A stretch of 64,000 bases of DNA from Paenibacillus methanolicus (lineage in GTDB: Bacteria > Bacillota > Bacilli > Paenibacillales > Paenibacillaceae): contig NZ_VNHS01000002.1 of assembly GCF_008124765.1 (NCBI RefSeq), forward strand, positions 620,001 through 684,000, given 5' to 3'. This document shows, piece by piece, positions 10,582-18,361 of the stretch. A program made the position numbers and the translations under genes. The notes below the pieces were generated by a model. That model saw nothing but the letters and a program-made list of their open reading frames with translations, was not told the origin of the DNA and searched no databases. How positions within the stretch are numbered: the first letter of the stretch is position 1; the number at the start of each line of letters is the position of its first letter.

Positions 10582-10645
10582 ACCCTCACCTCATTCTTGT
10601 TAGCCGCGTCTACCCGTGAGCCGGCCGATTCTATTCGATTGTTCT

Positions 10646-10651
10646 ATTCTA
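10646..10651 (-). promoter_or_regulatory. Possible extended -10 element for addB
   Basis: Reading leftwards, TGATAGAAT sits about 65 bp upstream of addB. This is a TAGAAT -10 box with the TGn extension. No convincing -35 box lies 17 bp further up, so it is only a candidate. Confidence 0.3.
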
Positions 10652-10767
10652 TCACAGGGAGTCTCCTATTTCACGCTGAAATACAAACAAACGTTCGCAT
10701 TCATGACCGGTAAATCGATGCAGCGCCGGAGATCCCGTGCAAAGAACGGTTATAGCCGTTTTTTCGC

Positions 10768-10798
10768 TTGCGACCCATTTGGAAATATGAGTTAATAT
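10768..10798 (+). promoter_or_regulatory. Weak candidate promoter for the CD3324-family gene leader
   Basis: TTGCGA at 10768-10773 and TAATAT at 10793-10798 are separated by 19 bp, longer than ideal. It points into the leader that carries two short ORFs and then the CD3324-family gene. The 10582-11044 gap otherwise holds no normal-size gene. Confidence 0.3.
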
Positions 10799-10842
10799 AG
10801 ATGTCGGGCCCGACGAATACCGCGCGAAAGGAGCTGATTGCA

Positions 10843-10872
10843 TTGAAAAGCGCTGAGGTGATTTTCGCTTAA
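10843..10872 (+). CDS. Possible 9-residue leader peptide ORF
   Basis: A TTG codon lies 9 nt after AAAGGAG (10827-10833) and opens a 9-codon frame, MKSAEVIFA. Its TAA stop falls in the loop of a perfect 9-bp hairpin (GATTTTCGC at 10860-10868, GCGAAAATC at 10875-10883). A good ribosome site, a tiny ORF and a hairpin over the stop is the layout of translational attenuators. Function is unknown and translation is unproven. Confidence 0.3.
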   Translation: MKSAEVIFA

Positions 10873-11044
10873 TCGCGAAAATCGTTCCGGAGGAGGCGGC
10901 TAACCCCCGTCTCCTTCCATATACCGATACCCGATAATGACAAGGACGGACGCGAGCAGCGCCGTTGCTTGGCCACGATGCGCCATACGTATCGTGATTT
11001 TTGCGTTTTAGGCTACACCATTAAACTAAAGGAGGCGGCTAAGC

Positions 11045-11149
11045 ATGGTATGGACCGTAACAACGACCGTAGGCACTCAAGTTCGATACCCATCCGAGGA
11101 GGAGCTTAACCTTGAACTACAAAAATGGAAAAGATGTGCTGCCCCCTAG
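11045..11149 (+). CDS. 34-residue upstream ORF overlapping the CD3324-family gene
   Basis: ATG at 11045 follows AAAGGAGG with 9-nt spacing, a better start signal than that of the gene it overlaps. The frame encodes MVWTVTTTVGTQVRYPSEEE and ends at TAG 11147-11149. That is 38 bp inside the next gene, in a different frame. I do not recognise the product. Because the downstream TTG start lies within this ORF, translation of one should affect the other, so it may be a regulatory upstream ORF rather than a functional protein. Confidence 0.45.
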   Translation: MVWTVTTTVGTQVRYPSEEELNLELQKWKRCAAP

Positions 11150-11420
11150 TTTACTGAAAGAGCTGCAGCATTACATACAAGGGGAACTAGTCTATATCCC
11201 GAAACAGACGGAGCAGCGCGCGGCATGGGGCGAGAAAAGCGGCTCGCGCCAGCAATTGACCCTTCGCAACCAGGAGATTTACAGCTGCTTCATCGGCGGC
11301 ACTTCCGTGACGGAGCTGGAGCGCAAATTCCACCTCTCCGGCGAGAGCATTCGCAAAATCATCGTGAAAGTGCGCCGCACTTCCATTCATCAGGCCAGCG
11401 CCCATGGCGCTTACTCATAA
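11112..11420 (+). CDS. CD3324-family protein, Mor-like helix-turn-helix regulator
   Basis: Small (102 aa) predicted DNA-binding protein. The N-terminal half (DVLPPSLLKELQHYIQGELV, then a WGEKSGSR motif) matches the CD3324 family, known by sequence only. The C-terminal half (NQEIYSCFIGGTSVTELERK, then a recognition-helix-like SGESIRKIIVKVRR) fits a helix-turn-helix like that of Mor activators. The start is TTG at 11112 with GAGGAGG 8 nt upstream; an ATG alternative at the N-terminus is absent. It is preceded by a layered leader with two short ORFs and followed directly by a strong bidirectional terminator, so it is a single-gene unit. Regulatory targets cannot be told from sequence. Confidence 0.75.
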   Translation: MNYKNGKDVLPPSLLKELQHYIQGELVYIPKQTEQRAAWGEKSGSRQQLTLRNQEIYSCFIGGTSVTELERKFHLSGESIRKIIVKVRRTSIHQASAHGAYS

Positions 11421-11470
11421 AAAAAGGCTTCCCGCCCGCGAATCGATTTCGCCGGTTGGGAAGCCTTTTT
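11421..11470. terminator. Bidirectional intrinsic terminator
   Basis: AAAAAGGCTTCCC (11421-11433) pairs perfectly with GGGAAGCCTTTTT (11458-11470). The A-tract on one side and T-tract on the other serve both converging units, the CD3324-family gene (+) and the rRNA methyltransferase gene (-). Confidence 0.9.
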
Positions 11471-11475
11471 ATCGT

Positions 11476-12939
11476 CTACGATCGGCTGCGCACTTCGAAT
11501 ATGCCGAACTTCAAGTAGTGGCCTTCGCCGACGCCGACGATTTGCGGATGGTCCTTGCCCGCCGCGCGCCACTCGATCAATCGCAGGATTTTGCCCGCAT
11601 CGGCGGCCGCCGCCTGGATCGTCTCCAGGAACAGATCAGGCTGCATGTGGTACGAGCAGCTTGCCGTTACCAGGTAACCGCCTTCGTTCACGAGCTTGAG
11701 CCCCTGCAAATTGATGTCCTTGTAGCCGCGCACCGCGCCGGCTACCGCGCTCTTAGTCTTCGCGAAGGCTGGCGGATCGAGAATAACGACGTCCCACGTC
11801 CGTCCGCCGCCGCCGAGCGCCTTCGACGTATCGGTCTTCGTCGTGCCGGCCGCGCCGGCGCGAGCGCGTTCCGCGCGCTCCTCCTGACCTTTGACCTGCA
11901 TCCGCAAATAATCGAAGGCGTCCGCGACGACGAATTCCACTCGGTCTTCGAACCCGTTGCTCGCCACGTTCCGCCGCGCCGTCTCGATCGCGTGTTCGGA
12001 GACGTCCAAGCAGGTTACCTTCTTCGCCCCGAATTTGCAGGCGTGGAGCGTGAAGCTGCCCGTGTGCGCGAAGCATTCCAGCACCGTCGCTCCGTCCCAA
12101 TGCGGGAACGTAACCACTTTGCCGTTGGCATTGACCGGTACCAGTACTTCGGGCGCCGGCGCCGCTCCGGTATCGTCGCCAGCCGCTCCGCCCAATTCGC
12201 GCGCGACCGCTTCGCCGCCGGCCGGCAGCTCCTCGCGCATGCGGCGTTCCAGCTTGATGCCGCTGCGCGCGCCCCAGCCGCGCATGAGCGGTTCGATCGA
12301 AGCCCGGTTCTCGCGTTGATCGAAGAAATATCCCGTTTTCTGTCCCTCTACGATATCTACTTCCATCAGAAGGCCGTTCTCCCGGATTTCGATGATGCGC
12401 GGGCACTCCCCGTACAGCACGCCCGTCCGTTCCTCCAGTCCCTCGAGTTTGCGGACGGAGACGTCGCTCCGCTCGTAGATTCCTTTGGGTTCGAACACGC
12501 TAATGAGGGCGTTCACGAGCGCTTCCCGATGCGTCTCCATCCCGAGCGTCAGCACTTGGATGACGAGTACGCCGCCGAAACGGTCGACGATCAGGCCCGG
12601 CAGGAAGTCCGCCTCGCCATAAACGAGCCGGCAGTCCTCCCCGTTCACGAAACGGCCGCGGTGCTCCGCGCACTGCCGGAAGCGTTCGGCGAAGAACGCC
12701 TCGTCCATCGCTTCGATCGGCTTATAGTCGACAATCCGGACCGCGATCTGGGATTGCGGATTCCAATATCCCGTCGCCAAGTAGCGGCCTTGATGATTCA
12801 CGACGTCCACGAGTTGCCCCGGCCGTCCTTCTCCGTCCATCCGCTCGATTTCGCTGGCGAACACCCACGGGTGACCGCCCTCCGTCCGCTTCTTTCTTTC
12901 TTTCTTCAATATCGCTTTAAGACGCTCCATTACCTTCAT
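11476..12939 (-). CDS. Class I SAM-dependent rRNA methyltransferase (RlmI/YwbD-like)
   Basis: Predicted 23S rRNA cytosine-C5 methyltransferase of the RlmI family (COG1092). The N-terminal PUA domain occupies roughly residues 1-90 (KKRTEGGHPWVFASEIERM and RYLATGYWNPQSQIAVRIV). The C-terminal Rossmann domain shows VLECFAHTGSFTLHACKFGA for SAM binding, VTCLDVSEHAIETARRN, and the DPPAFAKTKSAV catalytic-loop motif. A low-complexity insert of about 35-40 residues (ELPAGGEAVARELGGAAGDD and on) sits between the EEI-type middle domain and the SAM domain and makes it 487 residues, against about 400 for the family. An AGGGGAGAGG ribosome site supports the ATG at 12939. The exact target base is inferred only from the family. 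Confidence 0.85.
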   Translation of the reverse strand: MKVMERLKAILKKERKKRTEGGHPWVFASEIERMDGEGRPGQLVDVVNHQGRYLATGYWNPQSQIAVRIVDYKPIEAMDEAFFAERFRQCAEHRGRFVNGEDCRLVYGEADFLPGLIVDRFGGVLVIQVLTLGMETHREALVNALISVFEPKGIYERSDVSVRKLEGLEERTGVLYGECPRIIEIRENGLLMEVDIVEGQKTGYFFDQRENRASIEPLMRGWGARSGIKLERRMREELPAGGEAVARELGGAAGDDTGAAPAPEVLVPVNANGKVVTFPHWDGATVLECFAHTGSFTLHACKFGAKKVTCLDVSEHAIETARRNVASNGFEDRVEFVVADAFDYLRMQVKGQEERAERARAGAAGTTKTDTSKALGGGGRTWDVVILDPPAFAKTKSAVAGAVRGYKDINLQGLKLVNEGGYLVTASCSYHMQPDLFLETIQAAAADAGKILRLIEWRAAGKDHPQIVGVGEGHYLKFGIFEVRSRS

Positions 12940-13070
12940 CCGTCCTCTCCCCTAATCCCCTTGCAAGACGCCTCGATGCATCCCTGCCGACGTGAGCTTG
13001 TCATGCTTGTTTCTTCGACCGCATAAATTGATCTGAATGTTGATTTTACCGATCAAAGGAGTGCAGCCTT

Positions 13071-14096
13071 ATGGTTCAAGACATTCTCCTGCCGATGACG
13101 CTCGGCTTCGTTATTTTCCTGGTAGGCATGAAAGCTATGGAACTCGCGCTTCATCAGTCCGTCGGCCGCCATCTCCAGACGATCCTGGAGCGAATGACGG
13201 CCACTCCGCTCCACGGGCTGCTCATCGGAACGGCAACAACGGCCGTTCTGCAGAGCAGCACGGCCGTTACGGTTATGACGATCGGCCTGGTCAACGCCAA
13301 GCTGCTCACGTTCCCCCGAACGCTCGGCATTATACTGGGCACCAACATCGGCACCTGCCTGACGACGGAATTAATCGGCCTCAACATTAGCAGCATGGCC
13401 TGGCCCTTGCTCACCTTCTCCCTCGCGCTCTGGTTGACGACGGCGCTGCTCCGCGAGCTTGGTCTCGGTCAGCTATTGTTCGGCTTCCGAAGCGTTCGGA
13501 TCGGAGGCGGATCCGCCTCCGGCGCGCCATCCGCCGGCGAGCGCTGGATGCAGGCCGCGCGCAGCGGCTCGGTCATCGGAGGCGGCTTCGCGCTGCTGCT
13601 CGTGGGCATGGCTCTCATGCAATCGGTCGGCCCCGCGGTCGAAGCGAGCGGCTTGTTCGACGCCTTCCTAAGCCGTGCGGAAAACAGCGTGTTCTGGGGC
13701 ATTGCGGCTGGCGCGATTCTAACCGCAGCCGTACATAGCGGAGCAGCGGTCATCGCGATTATCATGGGTCTCGCCAGCGCGCTCGCATTGCCTGTGCCGA
13801 TCGGCATCGCCATCGTGCTCGGCGCCAACATCGGCACCTGCGTTACCGCGCTCCTCGTCTCGTTCGGCGGCCCCAAATCCGGACGTTTCGTCGCCTGGTC
13901 GCATGCGCTGCTCAACGTGGGCGGGGCGGCGCTGTTCGCGCCTTTCACCGGCGAGCTTCAGACGGTTGCCGCTTGGTTCGGCGCCTCGCCCGCCGCGCAA
14001 ATCGCCCATGCGCAGACGATATTCAATATAGCGTGCTCGCTTCTTGCTCTTCCGCTGTGTTACCTTCCGATGATTCGGCGGATGACTGTCCGTTGA
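13071..14096 (+). CDS. Na/Pi cotransporter family membrane protein (YqeW-like)
   Basis: Predicted sodium-coupled phosphate transporter of the inner membrane with two inverted repeats. Repeat one contains GTATTAVLQSSTAVTVMTIG (with the QSS signature) followed by GIILGTNIGTCLTTEL. Repeat two has AILTAAVHSGAAVIAIIMG followed by GIAIVLGANIGTCVTALLVS. The second QSS is thus replaced by HSG. About eight hydrophobic helices are visible and there is no C-terminal PhoU domain; 341 residues is close to Bacillus YqeW, which has the same neighbours (mtaB side). AAAGGAG lies 7 nt before the ATG. The 3' end overlaps the convergent deoC by 74 bp. Confidence 0.88.
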   Translation: MVQDILLPMTLGFVIFLVGMKAMELALHQSVGRHLQTILERMTATPLHGLLIGTATTAVLQSSTAVTVMTIGLVNAKLLTFPRTLGIILGTNIGTCLTTELIGLNISSMAWPLLTFSLALWLTTALLRELGLGQLLFGFRSVRIGGGSASGAPSAGERWMQAARSGSVIGGGFALLLVGMALMQSVGPAVEASGLFDAFLSRAENSVFWGIAAGAILTAAVHSGAAVIAIIMGLASALALPVPIGIAIVLGANIGTCVTALLVSFGGPKSGRFVAWSHALLNVGGAALFAPFTGELQTVAAWFGASPAAQIAHAQTIFNIACSLLALPLCYLPMIRRMTVR

Positions 14097-14754
14097 CGAT
14101 CGCCACGCCCGCGCTGGTGCCCAACCGATTCGCGCCCGCTTGCAACATGCGGATGGCGGTCTCGGCATCCCGGATGCCACCCGATGCTTTCACCCCGATC
14201 CTGGAGGTGACGGAAGCCCGCATCAGCCGAATGTCGGCTTCGGTCGCCCCGACCGTGCCGAAGCCGGTCGACGTCTTGACGTAATGCGCGCCTGCGGCCT
14301 CCGCCACGCGACATGCTTCGGCTTTTTGTTCCTGATTAAGCATGCCGGTCTCGAGTATGACCTTCACGATCGCCGAGCCTTCCACGGCACGGACAACCGA
14401 CGCGATATCGTGGGACACGACGCCGTATCGGCCTTCGACGACGGCGCCGATCGGCAGCACCATGTCGATCTCGCTCGCGCCGTCCTGAGCCGCCGTCTGC
14501 GCCTCGTAGACTTTGGCTTTCGTTGACATCGCGCCCAACGGAAAACCGACCACGGCCGCGATATGGACACCGGTATCGGCAAGCTTCTCTCGGCAAAGCG
14601 ACACCCATGCCCCGTTGACGCACACGCTGTAGAACTGATGAATGGCCGCCTCTTCGCAAAGCTTGATGATGTATTTCTCCGTCGCGCCCGGCTTCAGCAG
14701 CGTATGATCGATAAACTTCGCGATCGGAGTTCCCGGTTCCCATTTCTCTAACAT
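14023..14754 (-). CDS. deoC: Deoxyribose-phosphate aldolase
   Basis: Splits 2-deoxyribose-5-phosphate into acetaldehyde and glyceraldehyde-3-phosphate in deoxynucleoside catabolism. The TIM-barrel protein shows IDHTLLKPGA near the start, SEIDMVLPIGA with the proton-relay Asp, VKVILETG, the Schiff-base lysine in HYVKTSTGFG, and VKASGGIRD with the second lysine. Length is 243 residues, about 20 more than many homologues. The extra is a polar C-terminal tail (SSAESSEGNTAEEQ) encoded in the 74 bp that overlap the convergent transporter gene. It starts 6 bp after the stop of the Nudix gene, so the two are probably co-transcribed. Confidence 0.95.
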   Translation of the reverse strand: MLEKWEPGTPIAKFIDHTLLKPGATEKYIIKLCEEAAIHQFYSVCVNGAWVSLCREKLADTGVHIAAVVGFPLGAMSTKAKVYEAQTAAQDGASEIDMVLPIGAVVEGRYGVVSHDIASVVRAVEGSAIVKVILETGMLNQEQKAEACRVAEAAGAHYVKTSTGFGTVGATEADIRLMRASVTSRIGVKASGGIRDAETAIRMLQAGANRLGTSAGVAIVNGQSSAESSEGNTAEEQEASTLY

Positions 14755-14760
14755 CCGTCG

Positions 14761-15186
14761 TTAAACCTCCAGGCCGAGCAGCTTAAGCGCCCCCGACAAA
14801 ATTTGGTCGTTGTTGCTGTACCCCGACTGGCGCTGACGCCGCCAAGCCTCCATGGGCTCAAACCACTCCACGCCGCGAATTTCTTCGACTTGCGCCTGTA
14901 GCTTGCCGCCGATAGCTTCCACGAGATAATAGTGAACCTCTTTGTCGACGGTACCTTTGGACTCGTGGTTGTACTTGTACTTAATTTGGTCGATTGGCGC
15001 GACGATCATTCCCTGCAGGCCGGTCTCTTCGGCAATCTCGCGAAGCGCGGTTTCCTCCACGGTTTCGCCCGGCTCCATCTTGCCCTTCGGCAGCGAAATT
15101 TTGCCGTAACGGTCCTGAATGAGCTGCACCTGCAGAACGCCGCCTTCGCGGCGGAACACCACGCCGCCCGCCGAAATTTCCTTCAT
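14761..15186 (-). CDS. Nudix hydrolase
   Basis: Small (141 aa) pyrophosphohydrolase of unknown substrate. The complete Nudix box reads GKMEPGETVEETALREIAEE then TGL, within a fold starting MKEISAGGVVFRR. I choose ATG at 15186 because AGGAGG lies 9 nt upstream and the protein then begins at the first beta strand. A longer frame to 15294 would cross an inverted repeat and adds an unrelated N-terminus. deoC follows 6 bp later. Substrates for such small Nudix enzymes vary widely (nucleotides, sugars, dinucleotides), so none is assigned. Confidence 0.88.
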   Translation of the reverse strand: MKEISAGGVVFRREGGVLQVQLIQDRYGKISLPKGKMEPGETVEETALREIAEETGLQGMIVAPIDQIKYKYNHESKGTVDKEVHYYLVEAIGGKLQAQVEEIRGVEWFEPMEAWRRQRQSGYSNNDQILSGALKLLGLEV

Positions 15187-15230
15187 GCTCTTCGCCTCCT
15201 GTCTCATCCGATAATAGCGCGTATGTAGAG

Positions 15231-15270
15231 CAAGGATTCCGCCTTCCCTCATGAGGAGACAGAATCCTTG
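15231..15270. repeat. Inverted repeat between mtaB and the Nudix gene
   Basis: CAAGGATTC (15231-15239) and GAATCCTTG (15262-15270) are perfect 9-bp arms around a short CCTCATGAGG palindrome. No T-run follows on either strand, so it is not a typical terminator. It may slow or separate transcription between mtaB and the Nudix-deoC pair. Confidence 0.55.
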
Positions 15271-15330
15271 TAGACTCGGGGTATTGCTATTCACGTCGCG
15301 CTTCGGCGCGCTAACGCTTGTATGGCATGC

Positions 15331-16689
15331 TTAGCTGGCTTCGCTGCCGCGCACGGCCGCCGTCCGTTCATCAAGGACGCGAACCAGCTGGCCTTTGCAT
15401 TCGTTTACGCCGGCTTCGGTTATTTTTACCCGACACAGCTGTCCGATAAGCGCCTCCGAGCCTTCGAAGACGACTTGCAAATAGTTACCCGAATAGCCCA
15501 TTACAAAGCCGCTGCCCGGCGCGCCTTTGTAGTCGCGCTCCGGAATGACGTCGACCACTTCGCCGATGAACTGCTGCGCGTACGCCAATTGCATCTTCTC
15601 GGACAAATCGATCAGCTTGTGGACCCGTTCGTTTTTCACTTCTTCGTCGACCTGTTCTTCCATGCGGGCTGCCGGCGTGCCGGTCCGCTTGGAATAAGGG
15701 AAGACGTGCATCTCGGCGAAACCGAGCTCTTCCATGAACTTGTAGCCGGCTTCGAACATCTCTTCCGTCTCGCCCGGGAAGCCGACGATGACGTCGGTCG
15801 TGATCGCCACGCCCGGCATCGCTTCGTGCAGCAGACGAATCTTCTCGGCGAATTCGGCCGTCGTATATTTGCGGCGCATCCGCTTCAACACGGAATCGTC
15901 GCCCGCCTGCAGCGGAATGTGGAGGTGGCGGCACATCTTCGGCGAACGGTTCAGCACGTCGATCATGTCGGCGTCGATCTGACTCGCTTCAATGGAGCTG
16001 ATGCGGATGCGCTCCAGTCCTTCCACTTTATCCAAATCCCACAGCAGATCGGAAAGTTTGTAATTCTCCATATCATCGCCGTAACCGCCGGTATGAATAC
16101 CCGTCAGCACGATTTCCTTGTATCCGGCCGCGACGAGCTGGCGCGCCTGGTTCATGATGCTCTCCGCTTCGCGGCTGCGGGAGAGACCGCGCGACCAAGG
16201 AATGATGCAGAAGGTGCAGAAGTTGTTGCAGCCTTCTTGAATTTTCAAGAACGCGCGAGTACGGTCGGCGAAATCCGGCACGTCCAGTTCTTCGAACTCC
16301 CGCGTCTTCATGATGTTGCGCACGGCATTGACCGGTTTGCGCTCGGCCTGCAGCTGAGCGACGTAACCCATCAGCTTGTCCCGGTCCTGCGTGCCGATGA
16401 CCAGATCGACGCCTTCGATCGCCATGATCTCGGCCGGCGACGTCTGCGCATAGCAGCCCGTGACGGCTACGATCGCGTCCGGATTGCGGCGGATCGCGCG
16501 GCGGATGATTTGGCGGCTCTTCTTGTCGCCCGTATTCGTAACCGTACATGTATTAATCAGGTACACGTCCGCGGTCGTCGTTTCGAAATCCACCTGCTCG
16601 TACCCTTCATTCTTGAACAGCTGCCAAATCGCTTCCGTATCATAGAAGTTTACTTTGCAGCCCAGCGTGTAAAAAGCAACTGACGGCAT
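15331..16689 (-). CDS. mtaB: tRNA t6A37 methylthiotransferase MtaB
   Basis: Radical-SAM enzyme that converts t6A37 to ms2t6A37 in tRNAs reading ANN codons. The N-terminal UPF0004 domain supplies three cluster cysteines in YTLGCKVNFYDTE, LINTCTVTN and VTGCYAQ. The radical-SAM triad is CNNFCTFCIIPWSRG. The C-terminal TRAM domain (VDVIPERDYKGAPGSGFVMG region) binds tRNA. Length of 452 residues is normal. GGGAGG precedes the ATG, and the gene begins 5 bp after rsmE. The prmA-rsmE-mtaB order is the same as yqeT-yqeU-yqeV in Bacillus, with one M50 protease gene inserted here. Confidence 0.96.
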   Translation of the reverse strand: MPSVAFYTLGCKVNFYDTEAIWQLFKNEGYEQVDFETTTADVYLINTCTVTNTGDKKSRQIIRRAIRRNPDAIVAVTGCYAQTSPAEIMAIEGVDLVIGTQDRDKLMGYVAQLQAERKPVNAVRNIMKTREFEELDVPDFADRTRAFLKIQEGCNNFCTFCIIPWSRGLSRSREAESIMNQARQLVAAGYKEIVLTGIHTGGYGDDMENYKLSDLLWDLDKVEGLERIRISSIEASQIDADMIDVLNRSPKMCRHLHIPLQAGDDSVLKRMRRKYTTAEFAEKIRLLHEAMPGVAITTDVIVGFPGETEEMFEAGYKFMEELGFAEMHVFPYSKRTGTPAARMEEQVDEEVKNERVHKLIDLSEKMQLAYAQQFIGEVVDVIPERDYKGAPGSGFVMGYSGNYLQVVFEGSEALIGQLCRVKITEAGVNECKGQLVRVLDERTAAVRGSEAS

Positions 16690-16694
16690 GTCTG

Positions 16695-17465
16695 TTAAAC
16701 GCCTCCCATTTCTCCGGATTCATACATCAGGCAGGCGAGTCCAACCATGGCCGCCGTCTCGGTGCGCAGGATGCGCTTGCCCAAACCGACGATTACGGCG
16801 CCCGCCGCTTCGGCTTCTTCGGCCTCGCGTTCGGTAAAACCGCCTTCCGGTCCGACGATCAGCAGCACGCGCGGCGACGCGGCGCGCTCTCCGCTCCGGT
16901 AAGCCTGAACCGCGTCGCGAATGCCCGCGCCGACCGATCCGCCTTCCTTCTCGTAACAAAATAATACCAGTTCGTACTCGCCGACCGATTCGATCAGCTT
17001 CCGCCAGGAACGGACCGCTTCCACCCGGGGAATCCGGCTGCGGTGCGCTTGCTCGGCCGCTTCCTTGGCGATTTTGCCCCAACGCTCGAGCCGCTTCGCT
17101 TCCTTCTTCGCGTCGTACTGGACGATCATCCGCTCCGACTCGAACGGAATGAACGCCGCCGCGCCGATTTCCGTACCTTTTTGAATGACGAGTTCCATTT
17201 TATCGCCCTTCGGCAAGCTCTGCGCCACCGTCACGGACCAGTTCGGCTCTCCGCTCATCGGCAGCCACTCCACGATGTCCGCCTCCACCCGGGAAGGCGA
17301 AACCGCACGTACGGACGCACGCGCGGTTCTCGTCTGTCCATCGCTGACGAACATTTCATCGCCCGGTTCCATGCGCATGACGCGCGCCGCATGATGGGCA
17401 TCGTCGCCGGTGAGCAAGACGTCCTGATCGGACATGCTCTCCGGCGTTACAAAGTATCGCTGCAT
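16695..17465 (-). CDS. rsmE: 16S rRNA (uracil-1498-N3)-methyltransferase
   Basis: SPOUT-class methyltransferase that modifies U1498 in the 30S decoding region. The N-terminal PUA-like domain begins MQRYFVTPE and includes GDDAHHAARVMRM. The C-terminal trefoil-knot domain carries QKGTEIGAAAFIPFESERM, RIPRVE, the LLIVGPEGGFTEREAEEAEA motif and LGKRILRTETAA, all diagnostic of the family. Length is 256 residues. The ribosome site (GAAGGG) is 12 nt from the ATG, slightly long. It lies between the M50 protease gene and mtaB on the same strand. Confidence 0.96.
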   Translation of the reverse strand: MQRYFVTPESMSDQDVLLTGDDAHHAARVMRMEPGDEMFVSDGQTRTARASVRAVSPSRVEADIVEWLPMSGEPNWSVTVAQSLPKGDKMELVIQKGTEIGAAAFIPFESERMIVQYDAKKEAKRLERWGKIAKEAAEQAHRSRIPRVEAVRSWRKLIESVGEYELVLFCYEKEGGSVGAGIRDAVQAYRSGERAASPRVLLIVGPEGGFTEREAEEAEAAGAVIVGLGKRILRTETAAMVGLACLMYESGEMGGV

Positions 17466-17584
17466 GGTTCGAAATACCCTTCGTCGTAAACTTTAAACCG
17501 CATAAAAACTTCAACCTACATCATACACGTTTTATGCCCGCCACGCTAGCACTTTAAACATTTGGCAGACGCCGAAGTTCATAT

Positions 17585-18289
17585 TCACGTCGCGAAATCC
17601 CGAACGAATTGATCCCAATCGACCGGGTCGAACATCGGTGCCAACGAATCCCGTATTCCCCAAACAAATTCCGTCGCCTGCGCATAAAGCGGCGCGATCG
17701 TAACGGCATTAAGCGGCGGAATAAACACGAGCAGGAGAAAAATAAAGAACCCCCATTGCTCGTTCATGTCCATCCTGTAACGTATTCTCAAAGGAACGAG
17801 ATCCTGAATAATCCGGTAGCCGTCGAGGGGCGGAAGCGGGATAAGGTTAAACACGAGCAAAATCGCATTGATATTGATTAGATAATAAAAGAAATGAACA
17901 AGAGCCTTTCTTACGCCGACCGAACTTGTCTCGAAAACGCCGAACTGGTTGAGCACCAGCACGCCGAGAATCCCGATAACGGCAAGCAGCAGATTGCTCA
18001 GGGGGCCAACGGCAGACACGATGATTCCCATCAACCGCGGATGCTTGAATCTCCCCCGGTTCACCGGCACAGGTTTCGCCCACCCGAAACCGGCAAGTAA
18101 AATGAGAATGGTGCCGAATACGTCGATGTGAGCGCGCGGATTCAACGTGACGCGCCCCGCGTCGTAAGCTGTTCGGTCGCCGAATTTATAAGCGCTGTAA
18201 GCATGCGCAAATTCATGGAGCGAGAACGACAGGACAAGCACGATAAAGATAAACGGGATGTCCTCCAACGGATACCATAAGAAATTCAT
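17585..18289 (-). CDS. Site-2-type (M50) membrane zinc protease
   Basis: Compact (234 aa) intramembrane metalloprotease of the YwhC/SREBP type. The zinc motif is in SFSLHEFAHAYSAYKFGD (HExxH), followed by GRVTLNPRAHIDVFGTIL. The third ligand region is PLPPLDGYRI. Four to five hydrophobic segments are visible and there is no PDZ domain. No substrate can be deduced. GGGAGG precedes ATG 18289. It splits the usually adjacent prmA and rsmE genes; spacing to both (72 and 119 bp) is larger than elsewhere in the block. This could mean separate expression. Confidence 0.88.
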   Translation of the reverse strand: MNFLWYPLEDIPFIFIVLVLSFSLHEFAHAYSAYKFGDRTAYDAGRVTLNPRAHIDVFGTILILLAGFGWAKPVPVNRGRFKHPRLMGIIVSAVGPLSNLLLAVIGILGVLVLNQFGVFETSSVGVRKALVHFFYYLININAILLVFNLIPLPPLDGYRIIQDLVPLRIRYRMDMNEQWGFFIFLLLVFIPPLNAVTIAPLYAQATEFVWGIRDSLAPMFDPVDWDQFVRDFAT

Positions 18290-18361
18290 GCTTCGCCTCC
18301 CGCGAGACCTGGGAAGGTTGCCCTTCCCGGCAGGCCGTGAAATTGTGTATACTCTTGGCTA

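Noticed and set aside
10652..10843. 63-codon minus-strand ORF between addB and the CD3324-family leader
   Set aside because: No ribosome site and no similarity pattern; it overlaps promoter-like sequences on both strands.
18300..18335. GGGAAGG-GCAA-CCTTCCC hairpin between prmA and the M50 protease as a terminator
   Set aside because: The stem is short and no T-run follows on the transcribed strand.
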